A model generated the notes under the pieces. The model worked only from the letters and a program-made list of their open reading frames with translations. It ran no database searches and had not been told where the DNA came from. Below are positions 13,152 through 21,876 of a stretch of 35,186 nucleotides of DNA, in pieces. Location of the stretch: the IMG/VR virus record IMGVR_UViG_3300048837_001131, positions 1 to 35,186 of that record, one strand, 5' to 3'. A program made the position numbers and the translations under genes. Each line of letters opens with the position of its first letter. Positions within the stretch are counted from its first letter, which is position 1. The stretch is from a virus.

Positions 13152-15251
13152 GTGAAGCCGAAGCTCAATCCCTTTCTAGCAACCGCTTTCGCGGCAGCGC
13201 TGATGACCCGGGATGCGCCGGCTCCCGATGAGAACACGCGCTTTCTCACGTTCGAACTCGACCGCGCCGGCATCGATAAGGCCGCTCGAACTGTTGCCCT
13301 TTCCTTTTCCTCAGAGACCCCCGTCGAGCGGTGGTTCGGATCTGAAATTCTAGACCACACCCCGAGCGCCGTTCGGTTAGGCCGACTCAACAATGGCGGC
13401 GCTCTCCTGATGGATCATGACCGATCCGACCAAATCGGAGTCGTGGAATCCGCCACCATCGGCAAGGACAAAAAAGGTCGGGCCGTGGTCCGATTCGGCA
13501 AGTCCGCCCGAGCCGAAGAAATTTTCCAAGATGTGTTGGACGGAATCCGCCGATTGGTCTCGGTCGGGTACCGCATCCACAAGACGGAAACCACACAGGA
13601 AAGCGGCGGAGTGGAATCCGTTCGCGTCACTGATTGGGAGCCGTTCGAAATCAGCATCGTTTCCATTCCTGCCGACGATTCCGTGGGAGTCGGCCGGGGT
13701 GCTACTGGTCCCGCGAACCCTAACACAAATTCTCCAAATACGTCCATGAACCGTGAACAAATCATCGCCGCGCTTCGCGCCGCCAACGTCGCTTTCCGCG
13801 ACGACATGACCGACGACCAACTCCGCGCCCTGCTTCCTGCCGGTCCCGGTAGCCAAGCCGCCCCTGTGGTGGTCCCGCCCGCGGGCCAACGCGCCGCCGA
13901 AACCGCTCCCCACATCCCAGGCCAAAGCCTGACCGTGGTTCGCGAGGCCCCGCCCGCACTCACGCAAGAGGATCTGAATCGCAGCATCGCCGCGGAGCGA
14001 ACCCGCGTTTCCACCATCGGAGCCATCGCCGCCCAAGCCCGCAATCAGGGAATCACCGTCGATGACAATGCCGCCGTTCGCGATGGCATGAGCGCCGATC
14101 AATTCCGCGCCCAAGTTTACGACTCCCTGATCGGTCGCCAAGCGAGCTTCACGCCCGGCACTCCAAGCCGCACTGAATCCCGCGATCTCGACCGCTTCTC
14201 CATGGGCCGCGGCATTCAGTTGGCCGCCGCTGGTCGCCAGCTCGACGGTATCGAGCGTGAAATGCACGATGAGGCCATTCGCGAAGCCCGTGAATTCGGC
14301 TTGGTCCTGACCGGCCAATTCCACGTCCCGATGATGGCGCTCCAACACGGCCGCCGTGACATGACCGCTACCGGAACGACTTCCGTCACTGGCGACCAAG
14401 GCGGGAATACCATCCTGACCACGTTCGGTCCGTTCATCGAACTGCTCTACAACAAGCTCGTTCTCCGCGGGCTTGGAACGCAGTTCATCACCAACCTTCA
14501 AGGGAATTTTTCCCTTCCGAAGTTGGCGACCGGAACGGCCCCTGCGAAGGCCGCGGAAAACGCCGCGCTCGGAGAATCCAGCCCGACTTCCAACCTGGTG
14601 AACTTCTCACCAAAACGCGCCGGCCGGTTCGTGGAATACTCGAAGCAACTCGTCATGCAGTCTGCCTTGTCTTGGGAGCCGATCCTCCGCAATGACCTGA
14701 GCACCATGCTTGCCGTCTGCATGGAGACCGCCGCCATCAACGGCGGAGGCACCAATGAACCAACCGGAATCCTCGGAACTTCGGGCATCGGCAGCGTTGC
14801 CGGCGGAACCAACGGCTTGGCGCTTACCCGAGCCAATGCGATCAAGCTCAAGACGGCCGTTGCAACCGCAAACGCGGATGTGGGAACCCTCGGATTCCTT
14901 ACCAACGCGGCCGTGCGCGGCAAGGCTCAGGAAACCGCTATCGATGCGGGCTCCGGACTCTTCCTGTGGAAAGAGGATCGCGACGATTGGTTCATGGGCT
15001 ACAACGCAGGTGTCACCAACTGCGTTCCGAGCACTCTTACCAAGGGCTCCGCTTCCGGTGTTTGCTCCGCGATGATCTTCGGAAACTTCGCGGATTCCGT
15101 CCTCGCCCAATGGGGCGGCATCGACTTCACGGTGAACCCTTACATCAAGGACACCGAGGGTCTGATCCGCATCACTGGCGATTGCTTCTATGACTTCGGC
15201 ATCCGTCGCGCCGCGTCGTTCGCCGCAATTCAAGACCTTCTCACCACGTAA
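13152..15251 (+). CDS. Prohead protease fused to HK97-type major capsid protein
   Basis: The product has 699 residues with a GTG start. The first 180 residues form an HK97-type (S78) protease: catalytic His89 in LMDHD, Ser137 in LVSVGY, and EISIVSIPAD at 166-175. Residues 199-350 are Ala/Gln-rich and coiled-coil-like, acting as the scaffold or delta domain, and the rest is the capsid (TTFGPFIELLYNKLVLRGLG, NEPTGILGTSGIG, a C-terminal FGNFADSVLAQWGG). The protease probably frees itself and removes the scaffold during maturation. An internal ATG at 13746 could start a capsid-only product, giving a way to make capsid in excess over protease. Confidence 0.92.
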   Translation: MKPKLNPFLATAFAAALMTRDAPAPDENTRFLTFELDRAGIDKAARTVALSFSSETPVERWFGSEILDHTPSAVRLGRLNNGGALLMDHDRSDQIGVVESATIGKDKKGRAVVRFGKSARAEEIFQDVLDGIRRLVSVGYRIHKTETTQESGGVESVRVTDWEPFEISIVSIPADDSVGVGRGATGPANPNTNSPNTSMNREQIIAALRAANVAFRDDMTDDQLRALLPAGPGSQAAPVVVPPAGQRAAETAPHIPGQSLTVVREAPPALTQEDLNRSIAAERTRVSTIGAIAAQARNQGITVDDNAAVRDGMSADQFRAQVYDSLIGRQASFTPGTPSRTESRDLDRFSMGRGIQLAAAGRQLDGIEREMHDEAIREAREFGLVLTGQFHVPMMALQHGRRDMTATGTTSVTGDQGGNTILTTFGPFIELLYNKLVLRGLGTQFITNLQGNFSLPKLATGTAPAKAAENAALGESSPTSNLVNFSPKRAGRFVEYSKQLVMQSALSWEPILRNDLSTMLAVCMETAAINGGGTNEPTGILGTSGIGSVAGGTNGLALTRANAIKLKTAVATANADVGTLGFLTNAAVRGKAQETAIDAGSGLFLWKEDRDDWFMGYNAGVTNCVPSTLTKGSASGVCSAMIFGNFADSVLAQWGGIDFTVNPYIKDTEGLIRITGDCFYDFGIRRAASFAAIQDLLTT

Positions 15252-15274
15252 TCTTCGGATTGCCGGTGAATCAT

Positions 15275-15308
15275 GCGGGGCGGTGGTTATGGGTTTCCGC
15301 CGCCCCGC
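15275..15308 (+). terminator. Strong GC hairpin after the capsid gene
   Basis: GCGGGGCGG at 15275-15283 is perfectly complementary to CCGCCCCGC at 15300-15308, with a 16-base loop, 24 bases past the capsid stop codon. There is no proper T-run after it (ATCTTCTAACC), so it may be a partial terminator or a 3' stabiliser that raises capsid mRNA above downstream messages. No coding function is proposed for 15252-15337. Confidence 0.55.
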
Positions 15309-15337
15309 ATCTTCTAACCAAACCCTTTTCGCTCATC

Positions 15338-15550
15338 ATGAAAAATTTGAAAATCACTCAAGATTGCGCCGTCAAAGGCGAACACACACCAGCGGGGACC
15401 ATCCTCGAAAACGTCGATAACCAACTCGCCGCCGATCTGATCGGCTCCGGTCGGGCAGTAATCGCCACCAATGAGGAATTGGAAAACCGCGATCCGGCTC
15501 CCGAGAACCGCGATCCCAAGGCCGCGAAAAAGGCCAAGGAAACTGAATGA
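15338..15550 (+). CDS. Small capsid-adjacent protein
   Basis: The product has 70 residues from ATG 15338. It has a beta-like N-terminal half (MKNLKITQDCAVKGEHTPAG, then a DLIGSGRAVIAT segment) and a highly charged C-terminal tail. Small proteins with this first half are common right after capsid genes and may be decoration or head-completion components, which is not shown here. Upstream in-frame codons from 15260 fall in the hairpin region and are unlikely to be translated. It overlaps the next ATG by 4 bases. Confidence 0.65.
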   Translation: MKNLKITQDCAVKGEHTPAGTILENVDNQLAADLIGSGRAVIATNEELENRDPAPENRDPKAAKKAKETE

Positions 15551-15864
15551 CGGCTCAAACAGCCAGCGATCTAGCCGAGGCGTTCCGGGAACACCGGGAC
15601 GCCTTTGGCGTGTCGATCACTTTCGGCACGAACCCGGCAATCACCGCCATCGTTGCGGAGTCGGAGTTCGGGCGCGAACTTGTAGGGGGTGGCTTTGCCG
15701 AAGTCGGTGACCTCCAGTGCAAGATTCTGCTATCCGATCTTCCGACGGCCCCGGCCAATGGTGACCCGGTGACCTACAATGGCCGGGCGTTCAAGGTGAC
15801 CAGCGTTTCAATCCAACCTGGAAGCCTGATCGGAGAGTTCAATTTGCGGCCGGCGAAACGCTAG
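15547..15864 (+). CDS. Head-tail joining protein (gpFII-like)
   Basis: The product has 105 residues. After an N-terminal helix, it shows a beta-barrel-like pattern (VSITFGTNPAITAIVAESEF, then GDPVTYNGRAFKVTSVSIQP), resembling the lambda gpFII/phage head-tail attachment family. Such proteins close the head and form the knob to which the tail binds. It is the last head gene before the minus-strand cassette. Its TAG stop overlaps the stop codon of the convergent gene (15861-15864), leaving no room for a terminator. Confidence 0.65.
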   Translation: MTAQTASDLAEAFREHRDAFGVSITFGTNPAITAIVAESEFGRELVGGGFAEVGDLQCKILLSDLPTAPANGDPVTYNGRAFKVTSVSIQPGSLIGEFNLRPAKR

Positions 15865-16565
15865 AGCCCTTCCAGCATTTCAAGAAGTTGCTCCGCGTCC
15901 TCTTTCAGCGCCGTCCTTTGTTCGGCGGACATCGTGGGAACCGTCTTGCGAAGGATGGTGAGCAACCGCGTGAGGTGTGGAACGTAGTTGTCATGACCGG
16001 CCTGTTCGCCGCGTGAGGTGATTTCCTCGTCAGAAACTATGCGCGGGGATTCCTCCGCGATCCGGATCGAAAGCCCGAGCCGCTTCACCGTGGGGAGCTT
16101 CTTAGATTCCGAATCTAAGAGTTGCATCCATTCCAGCCGTTGCGGTGTGGGAAGTGGTGCAAGCAACCGGTGATGACCGAACGACAGATGAATCCGCCGC
16201 TCTTCGCGGGGGATTTTACGGCACACGCTGGCGTATTGCGAAAGGGTTTGGCGGTCGAGGCCGGTCGAGGCAATCGCCATGTCGAACACGGCGGAGGGGA
16301 TGCGATCCGGCTTTTTCGGGTCGAACTCCGCCCCATCCATCAGGACTTGTTTTCCCCATTTGCGCTCCCCGTAAACCATCCAGTCGCCAATGCACCATGC
16401 GGCCGTCTGCAATGCCTTTCCGAAGTTCCCGGCGATGGCCGCCCATTCGGTGAACGTGAGGTCTTTTGAGAGGATCAGGCCGGTTGGCGTGGTTTCGATG
16501 AACGCGGGGACGGTGGCAACTTCCATGCCACGCGGGATCACGTCAAAATCGATGGCCGAAATCAT
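15861..16565 (-). CDS. DNA-binding regulator of the ParB/KorB-like LSFGHH type
   Basis: The product has 234 residues from the ATG at 16565. It shows FTEWAAIAGNFGKALQTAAW, WCIGDWMVYGERKWG, STGLDRQTLSQYASVCRKIP and LSFGHHRLLAPLPTPQRLEW. This combination occurs in a family of plasmid- and phage-associated proteins with a helix-turn-helix similar to the central domain of ParB/KorB proteins. It is probably a sequence-specific DNA-binding protein controlling transcription or partition. It is the second gene of a two-gene minus-strand unit: its ATG overlaps the stop of the gene at 16562-16930. It lies between head and tail genes that run the other way, as a typical moron would. Confidence 0.6.
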   Translation of the reverse strand: MISAIDFDVIPRGMEVATVPAFIETTPTGLILSKDLTFTEWAAIAGNFGKALQTAAWCIGDWMVYGERKWGKQVLMDGAEFDPKKPDRIPSAVFDMAIASTGLDRQTLSQYASVCRKIPREERRIHLSFGHHRLLAPLPTPQRLEWMQLLDSESKKLPTVKRLGLSIRIAEESPRIVSDEEITSRGEQAGHDNYVPHLTRLLTILRKTVPTMSAEQRTALKEDAEQLLEMLEGL

Positions 16566-16930
16566 TGCTCCGCGAGGGATTGCAAACGGGCTTCGCGGCA
16601 TCGCTCGCGATTCTTTTCCGGCCGCATGGCGCGGACGGGTGGAATCCCGAACGCATCGCACAAATCGACACAGCGTTTCGAGACGGCCGCCCGGGTGACA
16701 CCGTGACGCCTGGCAATCTCCGCCATGCTCGAACCCTGATAGCCGATTCCGGTCACCAGCGCCATGCACTCGCCGCCAAGGGCCGGATTCGAGTCCGCCA
16801 GCATCAGGCCGACCAGCCGCCTCACCATGACCAGAGCCGTGCGTTCCGGGCGAGGGTGTTCGTCGATTTGCCTTCCATCCCGGACCGGGACGCGCTGTCC
16901 GTTTTCCCATCCCATGGCTTGACTTCGCAT
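16562..16930 (-). CDS. Helix-turn-helix protein, first gene of the minus-strand cassette
   Basis: The product has 122 residues from the ATG at 16930. Residues 67-88 (SSMAEIARRHGVTRAAVSKR) form a clear helix-turn-helix of sigma-region-4/MarR-like type, with a downstream helix CDAFGIPPVRAMRP. The family was not identified. The ATG codon overlaps the ATG of the divergent tail gene at 16929, so the cassette's promoter must lie inside that gene. Together with the following DNA-binding protein it could act as a regulatory pair. Confidence 0.6.
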   Translation of the reverse strand: MRSQAMGWENGQRVPVRDGRQIDEHPRPERTALVMVRRLVGLMLADSNPALGGECMALVTGIGYQGSSMAEIARRHGVTRAAVSKRCVDLCDAFGIPPVRAMRPEKNRERCREARLQSLAEQ

Positions 16931-17654
16931 GCCACTGTTAATGCCCGCAGAAGTCCACGGAATCAAGACCCGAGTTATTCCCCAGAGTGAAGAGAACGGG
17001 ACAATCGATCGCTATGGTGTGGATGTGTTGACCCGGGTCGAGGAAGTTCCCTCGGACCGTTTTCCAGCGCTGATGCGGTCGAAGTATTCCGTTCATCCCC
17101 GGTTCACGGCGATGGGCGTTTCGAAAGTGAATTGGTCGTCTGGGAAACACGGGAAATTCTATCGAATCACCTACACTTATGAGGGGTTTTTGAACAGCCT
17201 CCCCGAGCCGGTTTACACCCTCAGTTCGTCGCTATCAGAGGAACCGATTGAGCTTCACCCGGACTTCGAGGACTTCGCTGGAAAGCCCTCAGCGCCGCTC
17301 AACGGCGCGGTGTTCCTCGATCCGGACACGCAGAAAATCACCACTGACGACAACCGGGGAGTTTTCCGCGAGTTCCTCGCGAATTTCGACGGGGCGGCGA
17401 ACCTGAAAGCCGGGATTGAATCGTTCCTGAATCCGGGCGCGACATGGACGGAAATTTACTTTTCCCAAACCCGCCCGACCGATCTCGGAAGCCTCGGGGA
17501 AATAGACAGCCCGAGCGGCCCAAATCCAACCATCGGCAGCGGCCGGAACTGGATTTATTCCGGGGTCGATTCCACCCGCCGCGGCGGCATCTACGAGATT
17601 CGGAAAACCTGGTTGCTCTCGGGCCGCAACGGTTGGGATGACGACATTTACTGA
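16929..17654 (+). CDS. Virion-associated protein of unknown function
   Basis: The product has 241 residues, acidic and beta-rich, for example HGKFYRITYTYEGFLNSLPE and AAPLNGAVFLDPDT-like stretches. No catalytic motif is visible. It starts the plus-strand tail region directly opposite the minus-strand regulator, with the two ATGs overlapping in CATG. It is followed by two further large unknown genes and a glycosyltransferase. A tail-tip, neck or surface role is likely from position only. Confidence 0.6.
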   Translation: MPLLMPAEVHGIKTRVIPQSEENGTIDRYGVDVLTRVEEVPSDRFPALMRSKYSVHPRFTAMGVSKVNWSSGKHGKFYRITYTYEGFLNSLPEPVYTLSSSLSEEPIELHPDFEDFAGKPSAPLNGAVFLDPDTQKITTDDNRGVFREFLANFDGAANLKAGIESFLNPGATWTEIYFSQTRPTDLGSLGEIDSPSGPNPTIGSGRNWIYSGVDSTRRGGIYEIRKTWLLSGRNGWDDDIY

Positions 17655-17656
17655 TC

Positions 17657-18262
17657 ATGGATCTATCGGACATTTTCAGCGGGACCATGACCCCGGCCAA
17701 GTGGCGGGCTCTTGGCTCATATCTCGAAAGCTCCGGAACGATCACCGGTCCGGGACTTCGCGCCCGCAAGGTTGGAAACAAGACCATCCTATCGACTCGC
17801 CGCCGCGGAATGGGCGGCGGCTCCGGTGGCGCTTATGTGCCTTGGGCTCCCAAGTTTTTCACAACGGGAAGCCCGCCGTCGCTCGTTTACAAATGCCGGT
17901 TCAACCTCGGGACGCTGAACAATGTCCCCGCCACGAATTGGAATGATGATTTCACGCTCGGGATGGGCGCGGACGTTTACCATTTCGTGGTCCTGACGAT
18001 CACCACCGCGTCGGGCCAAGTGACCGGCCTGACCCTCAGCATCGATTCCACTCCGCCGGAAACCGATAACATTGCCAAGGGGACACCGCCGGTCACCCAC
18101 AAGATCGTTCTTGGGGCTATCGGCCGGACGGAAGCGAAGATGATCGAAACCACCAACTTGAACGCGGTGGCGTCCGTCGTGTTCCTCGAAAGCAAGGCCG
18201 CCCCCGCGGTTGGAGCGGAACCCTATGATCGCTGGTGGCGGTGGAATCACAACGCGGTCTGA
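17657..18262 (+). CDS. Virion-associated protein of unknown function
   Basis: The product has 201 residues. It opens with MDLSDIFSGTMTPAKWRALG, continues through a basic Gly-rich turn (RRRGMGGGSGGAYVPW) and a beta-rich C-terminal half (HFVVLTITTASGQVTGLTLS). No family was recognised. It starts two bases after the preceding stop and is followed three bases later by the Ser/Thr-rich gene, so the three are probably co-transcribed. Confidence 0.6.
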   Translation: MDLSDIFSGTMTPAKWRALGSYLESSGTITGPGLRARKVGNKTILSTRRRGMGGGSGGAYVPWAPKFFTTGSPPSLVYKCRFNLGTLNNVPATNWNDDFTLGMGADVYHFVVLTITTASGQVTGLTLSIDSTPPETDNIAKGTPPVTHKIVLGAIGRTEAKMIETTNLNAVASVVFLESKAAPAVGAEPYDRWWRWNHNAV

Positions 18263-18265
18263 CGC

Positions 18266-20842
18266 ATGTTCTCATTCACGACCATTTCCCCGGTTTCGAT
18301 GCCGACCTACGTCGAATTGATGCTGGGGAGTTATTCCATCGGATCGACCGTTGCCGAGGCGTACACCGATCTTGACGCAACCGGCGATTCCGATGCTGGA
18401 AGCACCGCGACTTTTGGGCTCGCCGCCGGCTTCACCGCGGACACCGGAATTACCTTTTCCATCAGCGGAACCAGTGAAACAAAATCGTATTCCGGAACGG
18501 CGTCGAGTTCCATCGCCACGCACTTTTCGCCGTCCACCGCATCGGAGACGGTAGGTTCGGACTCGGGGCCGCCGTCGTCGGCGAGCTACTCGACGACATA
18601 CACGCTGAATCAAACCAATAGCGGAAGCACCAACCGATCCGGAACTACATCAGAGGTGACCCATTCTGAGGACACTTTTCACGGAAACTCCGGCTCTTGG
18701 GGTGATGAGACCGATTACACTGCGGGGGTCACCTACGACACCGTGACATCCGGAAGCACTTCGAACGGGACTTTCTCCACCGGCTCTTACCCTGCAAGCT
18801 CTTCGACCAACTCGACGCAGACGATTTCCACGAGGGCTTCCTCGACCGCCCGCACCGGCTCGGGCACTATATCTTCGGAGTTCCGGGATACTTACACCTA
18901 CGGGTATGCGTCCCGAACGACGACCGAAAGCCTGGATAGCGATTGCCCCCGGGTCACCACGACAAGCGGAACCTATGATGTGGAAGGGGCCGACCCTCCG
19001 ACCACCGCGTCTTCATGGGACTTCGATTATACTATGGTCAACGCGGCGCACACCGCGACGACAATGGACTTCGATACGGACACCCTGACCGTCGAAGGGG
19101 ATTCCACTTCGCAGCGAACGGAAAACTTCACTTCCGGGACCACTACCGGAACCCGCCTCGCCTCATCCTTTGCACGAACCACAAGCATCTTTCACCAGTT
19201 GGAAGATACGATCTATCGGCTATCAGATGGCGGCTCGGATTTCCTCCGCGGTTACATGGTTTGGAGCATGACGCAGCCAGCGCCATCGGCGAGCACCTAC
19301 ACCGGGAAGTTCACCGACCTGTATGTGGCATCCACGGGGCAGTCGTTCACGATTTCGGACTATCAGAAATTTTCCACCAACAGCCTGCCGATTCCCATCG
19401 TCTCGCTCTCACGGGCCGCCACGACCACCCAGGCCACGACAGGCACCGGCACGGGCACGGGGACTTCGGAAAGCTCGATCACGGTCACCCTTACCAACGG
19501 GCATCCGGTTTTCACGACCAGCGCTTGGACCAACACGTTCAGCCTCGGGGACATCAGCACGTCCGCATCGATGCCGACCGGGACGCAAACCGCCACCACG
19601 ACGCGATTCACTCACGTTGATTTCGTGTCCGGATACGCGACCAGCGGCAACCGGCCATTCACCACCGGGACCACGGTCGGATTTTGGGAATCCACTTCCC
19701 AAACTGGCGTCCGGGACGCGTGGGCATCGTCCTACACCACCACCGCGACCAAGAACAGCCGCCACGTCACTTCCGACGTTGTTCTTCGGAATGTCCAAAC
19801 GGTGACAATGACCACCGGAACCAGTTCCTATCTCTCGTTTCTCGGGCTGAGCCGCTTCACCACCTCGCGAATCATTCAAAAGGTAATCACCGTGCCGAAC
19901 ACGGCATGGAGCGTGGGATACATGCTGGAAAACTGGACATCCTCTAACGTTCTGACCAACACCGCTGACACTAACGAAGCCAAAACGCGAATCACCAGCC
20001 GATCTGGATCGCATGACCTCACCCACTCGACGAAAGAACGGCTAATGGCCCGAACCTATGGCGGGATTCTTTCGCCGCCCGCCTACAACGAAGCATGGAT
20101 GACGACGCCCGCCCGTGGATGGGCAGGGTTTTGCGGGTCCTTCACCCAAACCAGCCCGGCAATCTACCTCACCACCACAAGCGGACTTGCGGCCGGAGCC
20201 ACCTTTTCCGATGCCTCTCCGGCGATCTATCTCGGGACCAAGGGCATGAATGAAGACGGGGTGAAGATCGTGCCGTGCCATGAATCCACGGGAATCACCC
20301 TTGGCGGAGTCGGCCTGGTGAAAAGCAGTCTGATTTCCGTGCCGTCAGCGCTTACGTCCGCGTTGTCCATTGCCGCCACTTGGACCAGTACCAGCGAGGC
20401 CGGGACTTCCACGGTCGTAAGCACGCGCTCCGCCACCCACACGGCCGCAATGCAATCCCTGGTGACCGGCGAGTATTGGACGAAGTTCCCGATCACCTTC
20501 GATAGCGGCGCGGACATCGGCTATAACGGCCCGCATGCGTCCATCGGCGGGTATGTCGCCGGAGACAACCGAATGGGAACCCATGAAGTGAGGGTAAACG
20601 CCGGGGCGGTTTCATGGACTCAATTCACCGCTTCGGCATCGGACACAACCGGGGTGACCGGCGCGACCAGCGGAACCGATGAATCCGCATCGTTCACTGT
20701 TTCTCAGGGAGCCGCGGTTCGTATCGCCGTCGAACCGATCATCACCGTTTCGTGGATTCCGACCAACAATTACCCATATCACGGCGACCACATCATTCCG
20801 ACCTCTCCGCATCAACCGTTTCTCTACGCGTCCGCACCCTGA
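18266..20842 (+). CDS. 858-residue Ser/Thr-rich surface protein
   Basis: This is the largest gene of the window, at 858 residues. By eye roughly a third of residues are Ser or Thr, with runs such as TTTQATTGTGTGTSE and SSTNSTQTISTRASSTARTG, almost no Lys and few Cys. Low-complexity stretches are interspersed with Tyr- and Trp-containing beta-like segments, which suggests an extended beta-rich appendage or adhesin. It is not recognised as a known fibre family. The next gene downstream, 6 bases away, is a glycosyltransferase, which makes O-glycosylation of this protein a testable idea. No enzymatic motif or signal peptide was seen. Confidence 0.65.
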   Translation: MFSFTTISPVSMPTYVELMLGSYSIGSTVAEAYTDLDATGDSDAGSTATFGLAAGFTADTGITFSISGTSETKSYSGTASSSIATHFSPSTASETVGSDSGPPSSASYSTTYTLNQTNSGSTNRSGTTSEVTHSEDTFHGNSGSWGDETDYTAGVTYDTVTSGSTSNGTFSTGSYPASSSTNSTQTISTRASSTARTGSGTISSEFRDTYTYGYASRTTTESLDSDCPRVTTTSGTYDVEGADPPTTASSWDFDYTMVNAAHTATTMDFDTDTLTVEGDSTSQRTENFTSGTTTGTRLASSFARTTSIFHQLEDTIYRLSDGGSDFLRGYMVWSMTQPAPSASTYTGKFTDLYVASTGQSFTISDYQKFSTNSLPIPIVSLSRAATTTQATTGTGTGTGTSESSITVTLTNGHPVFTTSAWTNTFSLGDISTSASMPTGTQTATTTRFTHVDFVSGYATSGNRPFTTGTTVGFWESTSQTGVRDAWASSYTTTATKNSRHVTSDVVLRNVQTVTMTTGTSSYLSFLGLSRFTTSRIIQKVITVPNTAWSVGYMLENWTSSNVLTNTADTNEAKTRITSRSGSHDLTHSTKERLMARTYGGILSPPAYNEAWMTTPARGWAGFCGSFTQTSPAIYLTTTSGLAAGATFSDASPAIYLGTKGMNEDGVKIVPCHESTGITLGGVGLVKSSLISVPSALTSALSIAATWTSTSEAGTSTVVSTRSATHTAAMQSLVTGEYWTKFPITFDSGADIGYNGPHASIGGYVAGDNRMGTHEVRVNAGAVSWTQFTASASDTTGVTGATSGTDESASFTVSQGAAVRIAVEPIITVSWIPTNNYPYHGDHIIPTSPHQPFLYASAP

Positions 20843-20848
20843 TTCCAT

Positions 20849-21856
20849 ATGCTCGCAATTGCCGTCGCCGCCACCAAGTCTTACATTCACGCGCTGCCGC
20901 AGTGCGTTCGATCCATCGCCGTCGCCGCCGCCCATCTGGAAACCGCCCATTTCATATTTGCGACGGACGAAAGCGAAGAATCGGTGAAAGCGGAAGAGAT
21001 GATCAAAGCGGAGCTCCCGCCGGATTGGAAAATCACCACGTTCCGGCTCGCCGGCATGGATGACGACGCGAAGGACTACAAGCACGCCGCGCAACTCCGC
21101 ATCGCCGCCTTGCAAGGCCGGGCGTTCCATTTCGCGAAAGTGAAACTGAAAGCCGACATGCTGTGGAGCGTGGAAAGCGACAACATCGTGCCACCGCACG
21201 CCCTGCGAATGCTGGAATGGACGCTTTCCATGCCGCGGGAAGATGGCAGTCCGTTCTATGAAGTTGCCGCCGCTACCTATCCGAACGGCTTGTTTCTCGG
21301 GGGCTTCGGCACGCCGCAGAATCCCATTGCCGAAGATTTCCTGCCTCATGAACGGAACCTGAAACCGCGCCTGCGAACCTGCCTTGACGCCTGCGAAACC
21401 CGGCTGAAATCCGGTGGTAGCGAGCGGGAAATCAAACGCATGGGGAGGCTCCGCGAACGGGTGAAGAAATCTCCACCGGATGGGAATATCTGGGAGGTGA
21501 TCGCAAAGCATGGCTGGCGCAAGCGCGGCTGGATGGACTTCGCGTATCCCGGCATCGGGGAAGGGGCCGTGGTCCCATCCGACTGGTGTGGTCTCGGATG
21601 CACGCTGATAGGAAAGCGGGCGCTCAGCCTGGCGGATTTCGCCGGCTACGATGGCGGTGGCACACAGGATCTATTTCTATGCTGGCACCGCTGGCACCCG
21701 GCGGCGGTCCGCATCGCGTGCGTCCCTCACGTCGTCTGTGACCATGTGAAGCGCCAGCCGGACGGCTCCATTGTTCACATGCGGGCTTACCACGAACAGG
21801 CCGCCGAATTCCGCGGGCATCTCCGAGTCCGGAATCAGCCGTGGGTTCCGGTGTGA
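20849..21856 (+). CDS. Glycosyltransferase-like protein (GT-A fold)
   Basis: The product has 335 residues. MLAIAVAATKSYIHALPQCV at the start and FIFATD near residue 40 fit a Rossmann-like nucleotide-sugar site; MLWSVESDNIVPPHAL (104-119) contains an acidic triplet (Glu-Ser-Asp) at the usual DxD metal position; later GCTLIGKRALSLADFAGY and DGGGTQDLFLCWHRW, then HVVCDHVKR, resemble the acceptor and catalytic parts of family-2-like enzymes. It probably transfers a sugar to a phage or host molecule. There is no membrane segment. Its location in the tail region, after the Ser/Thr-rich protein, suggests a virion target. The exact family is not certain. Confidence 0.7.
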   Translation: MLAIAVAATKSYIHALPQCVRSIAVAAAHLETAHFIFATDESEESVKAEEMIKAELPPDWKITTFRLAGMDDDAKDYKHAAQLRIAALQGRAFHFAKVKLKADMLWSVESDNIVPPHALRMLEWTLSMPREDGSPFYEVAAATYPNGLFLGGFGTPQNPIAEDFLPHERNLKPRLRTCLDACETRLKSGGSEREIKRMGRLRERVKKSPPDGNIWEVIAKHGWRKRGWMDFAYPGIGEGAVVPSDWCGLGCTLIGKRALSLADFAGYDGGGTQDLFLCWHRWHPAAVRIACVPHVVCDHVKRQPDGSIVHMRAYHEQAAEFRGHLRVRNQPWVPV

Positions 21857-21876
21857 GTTGACCGCCGGACGAAAGC

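Noticed and set aside
13415-14501. Long minus-strand frames opposite the capsid gene
   Set aside because: They are composition-driven shadows of a certain GC-rich gene. They contain no known domain and conflict with the protease-capsid fusion.
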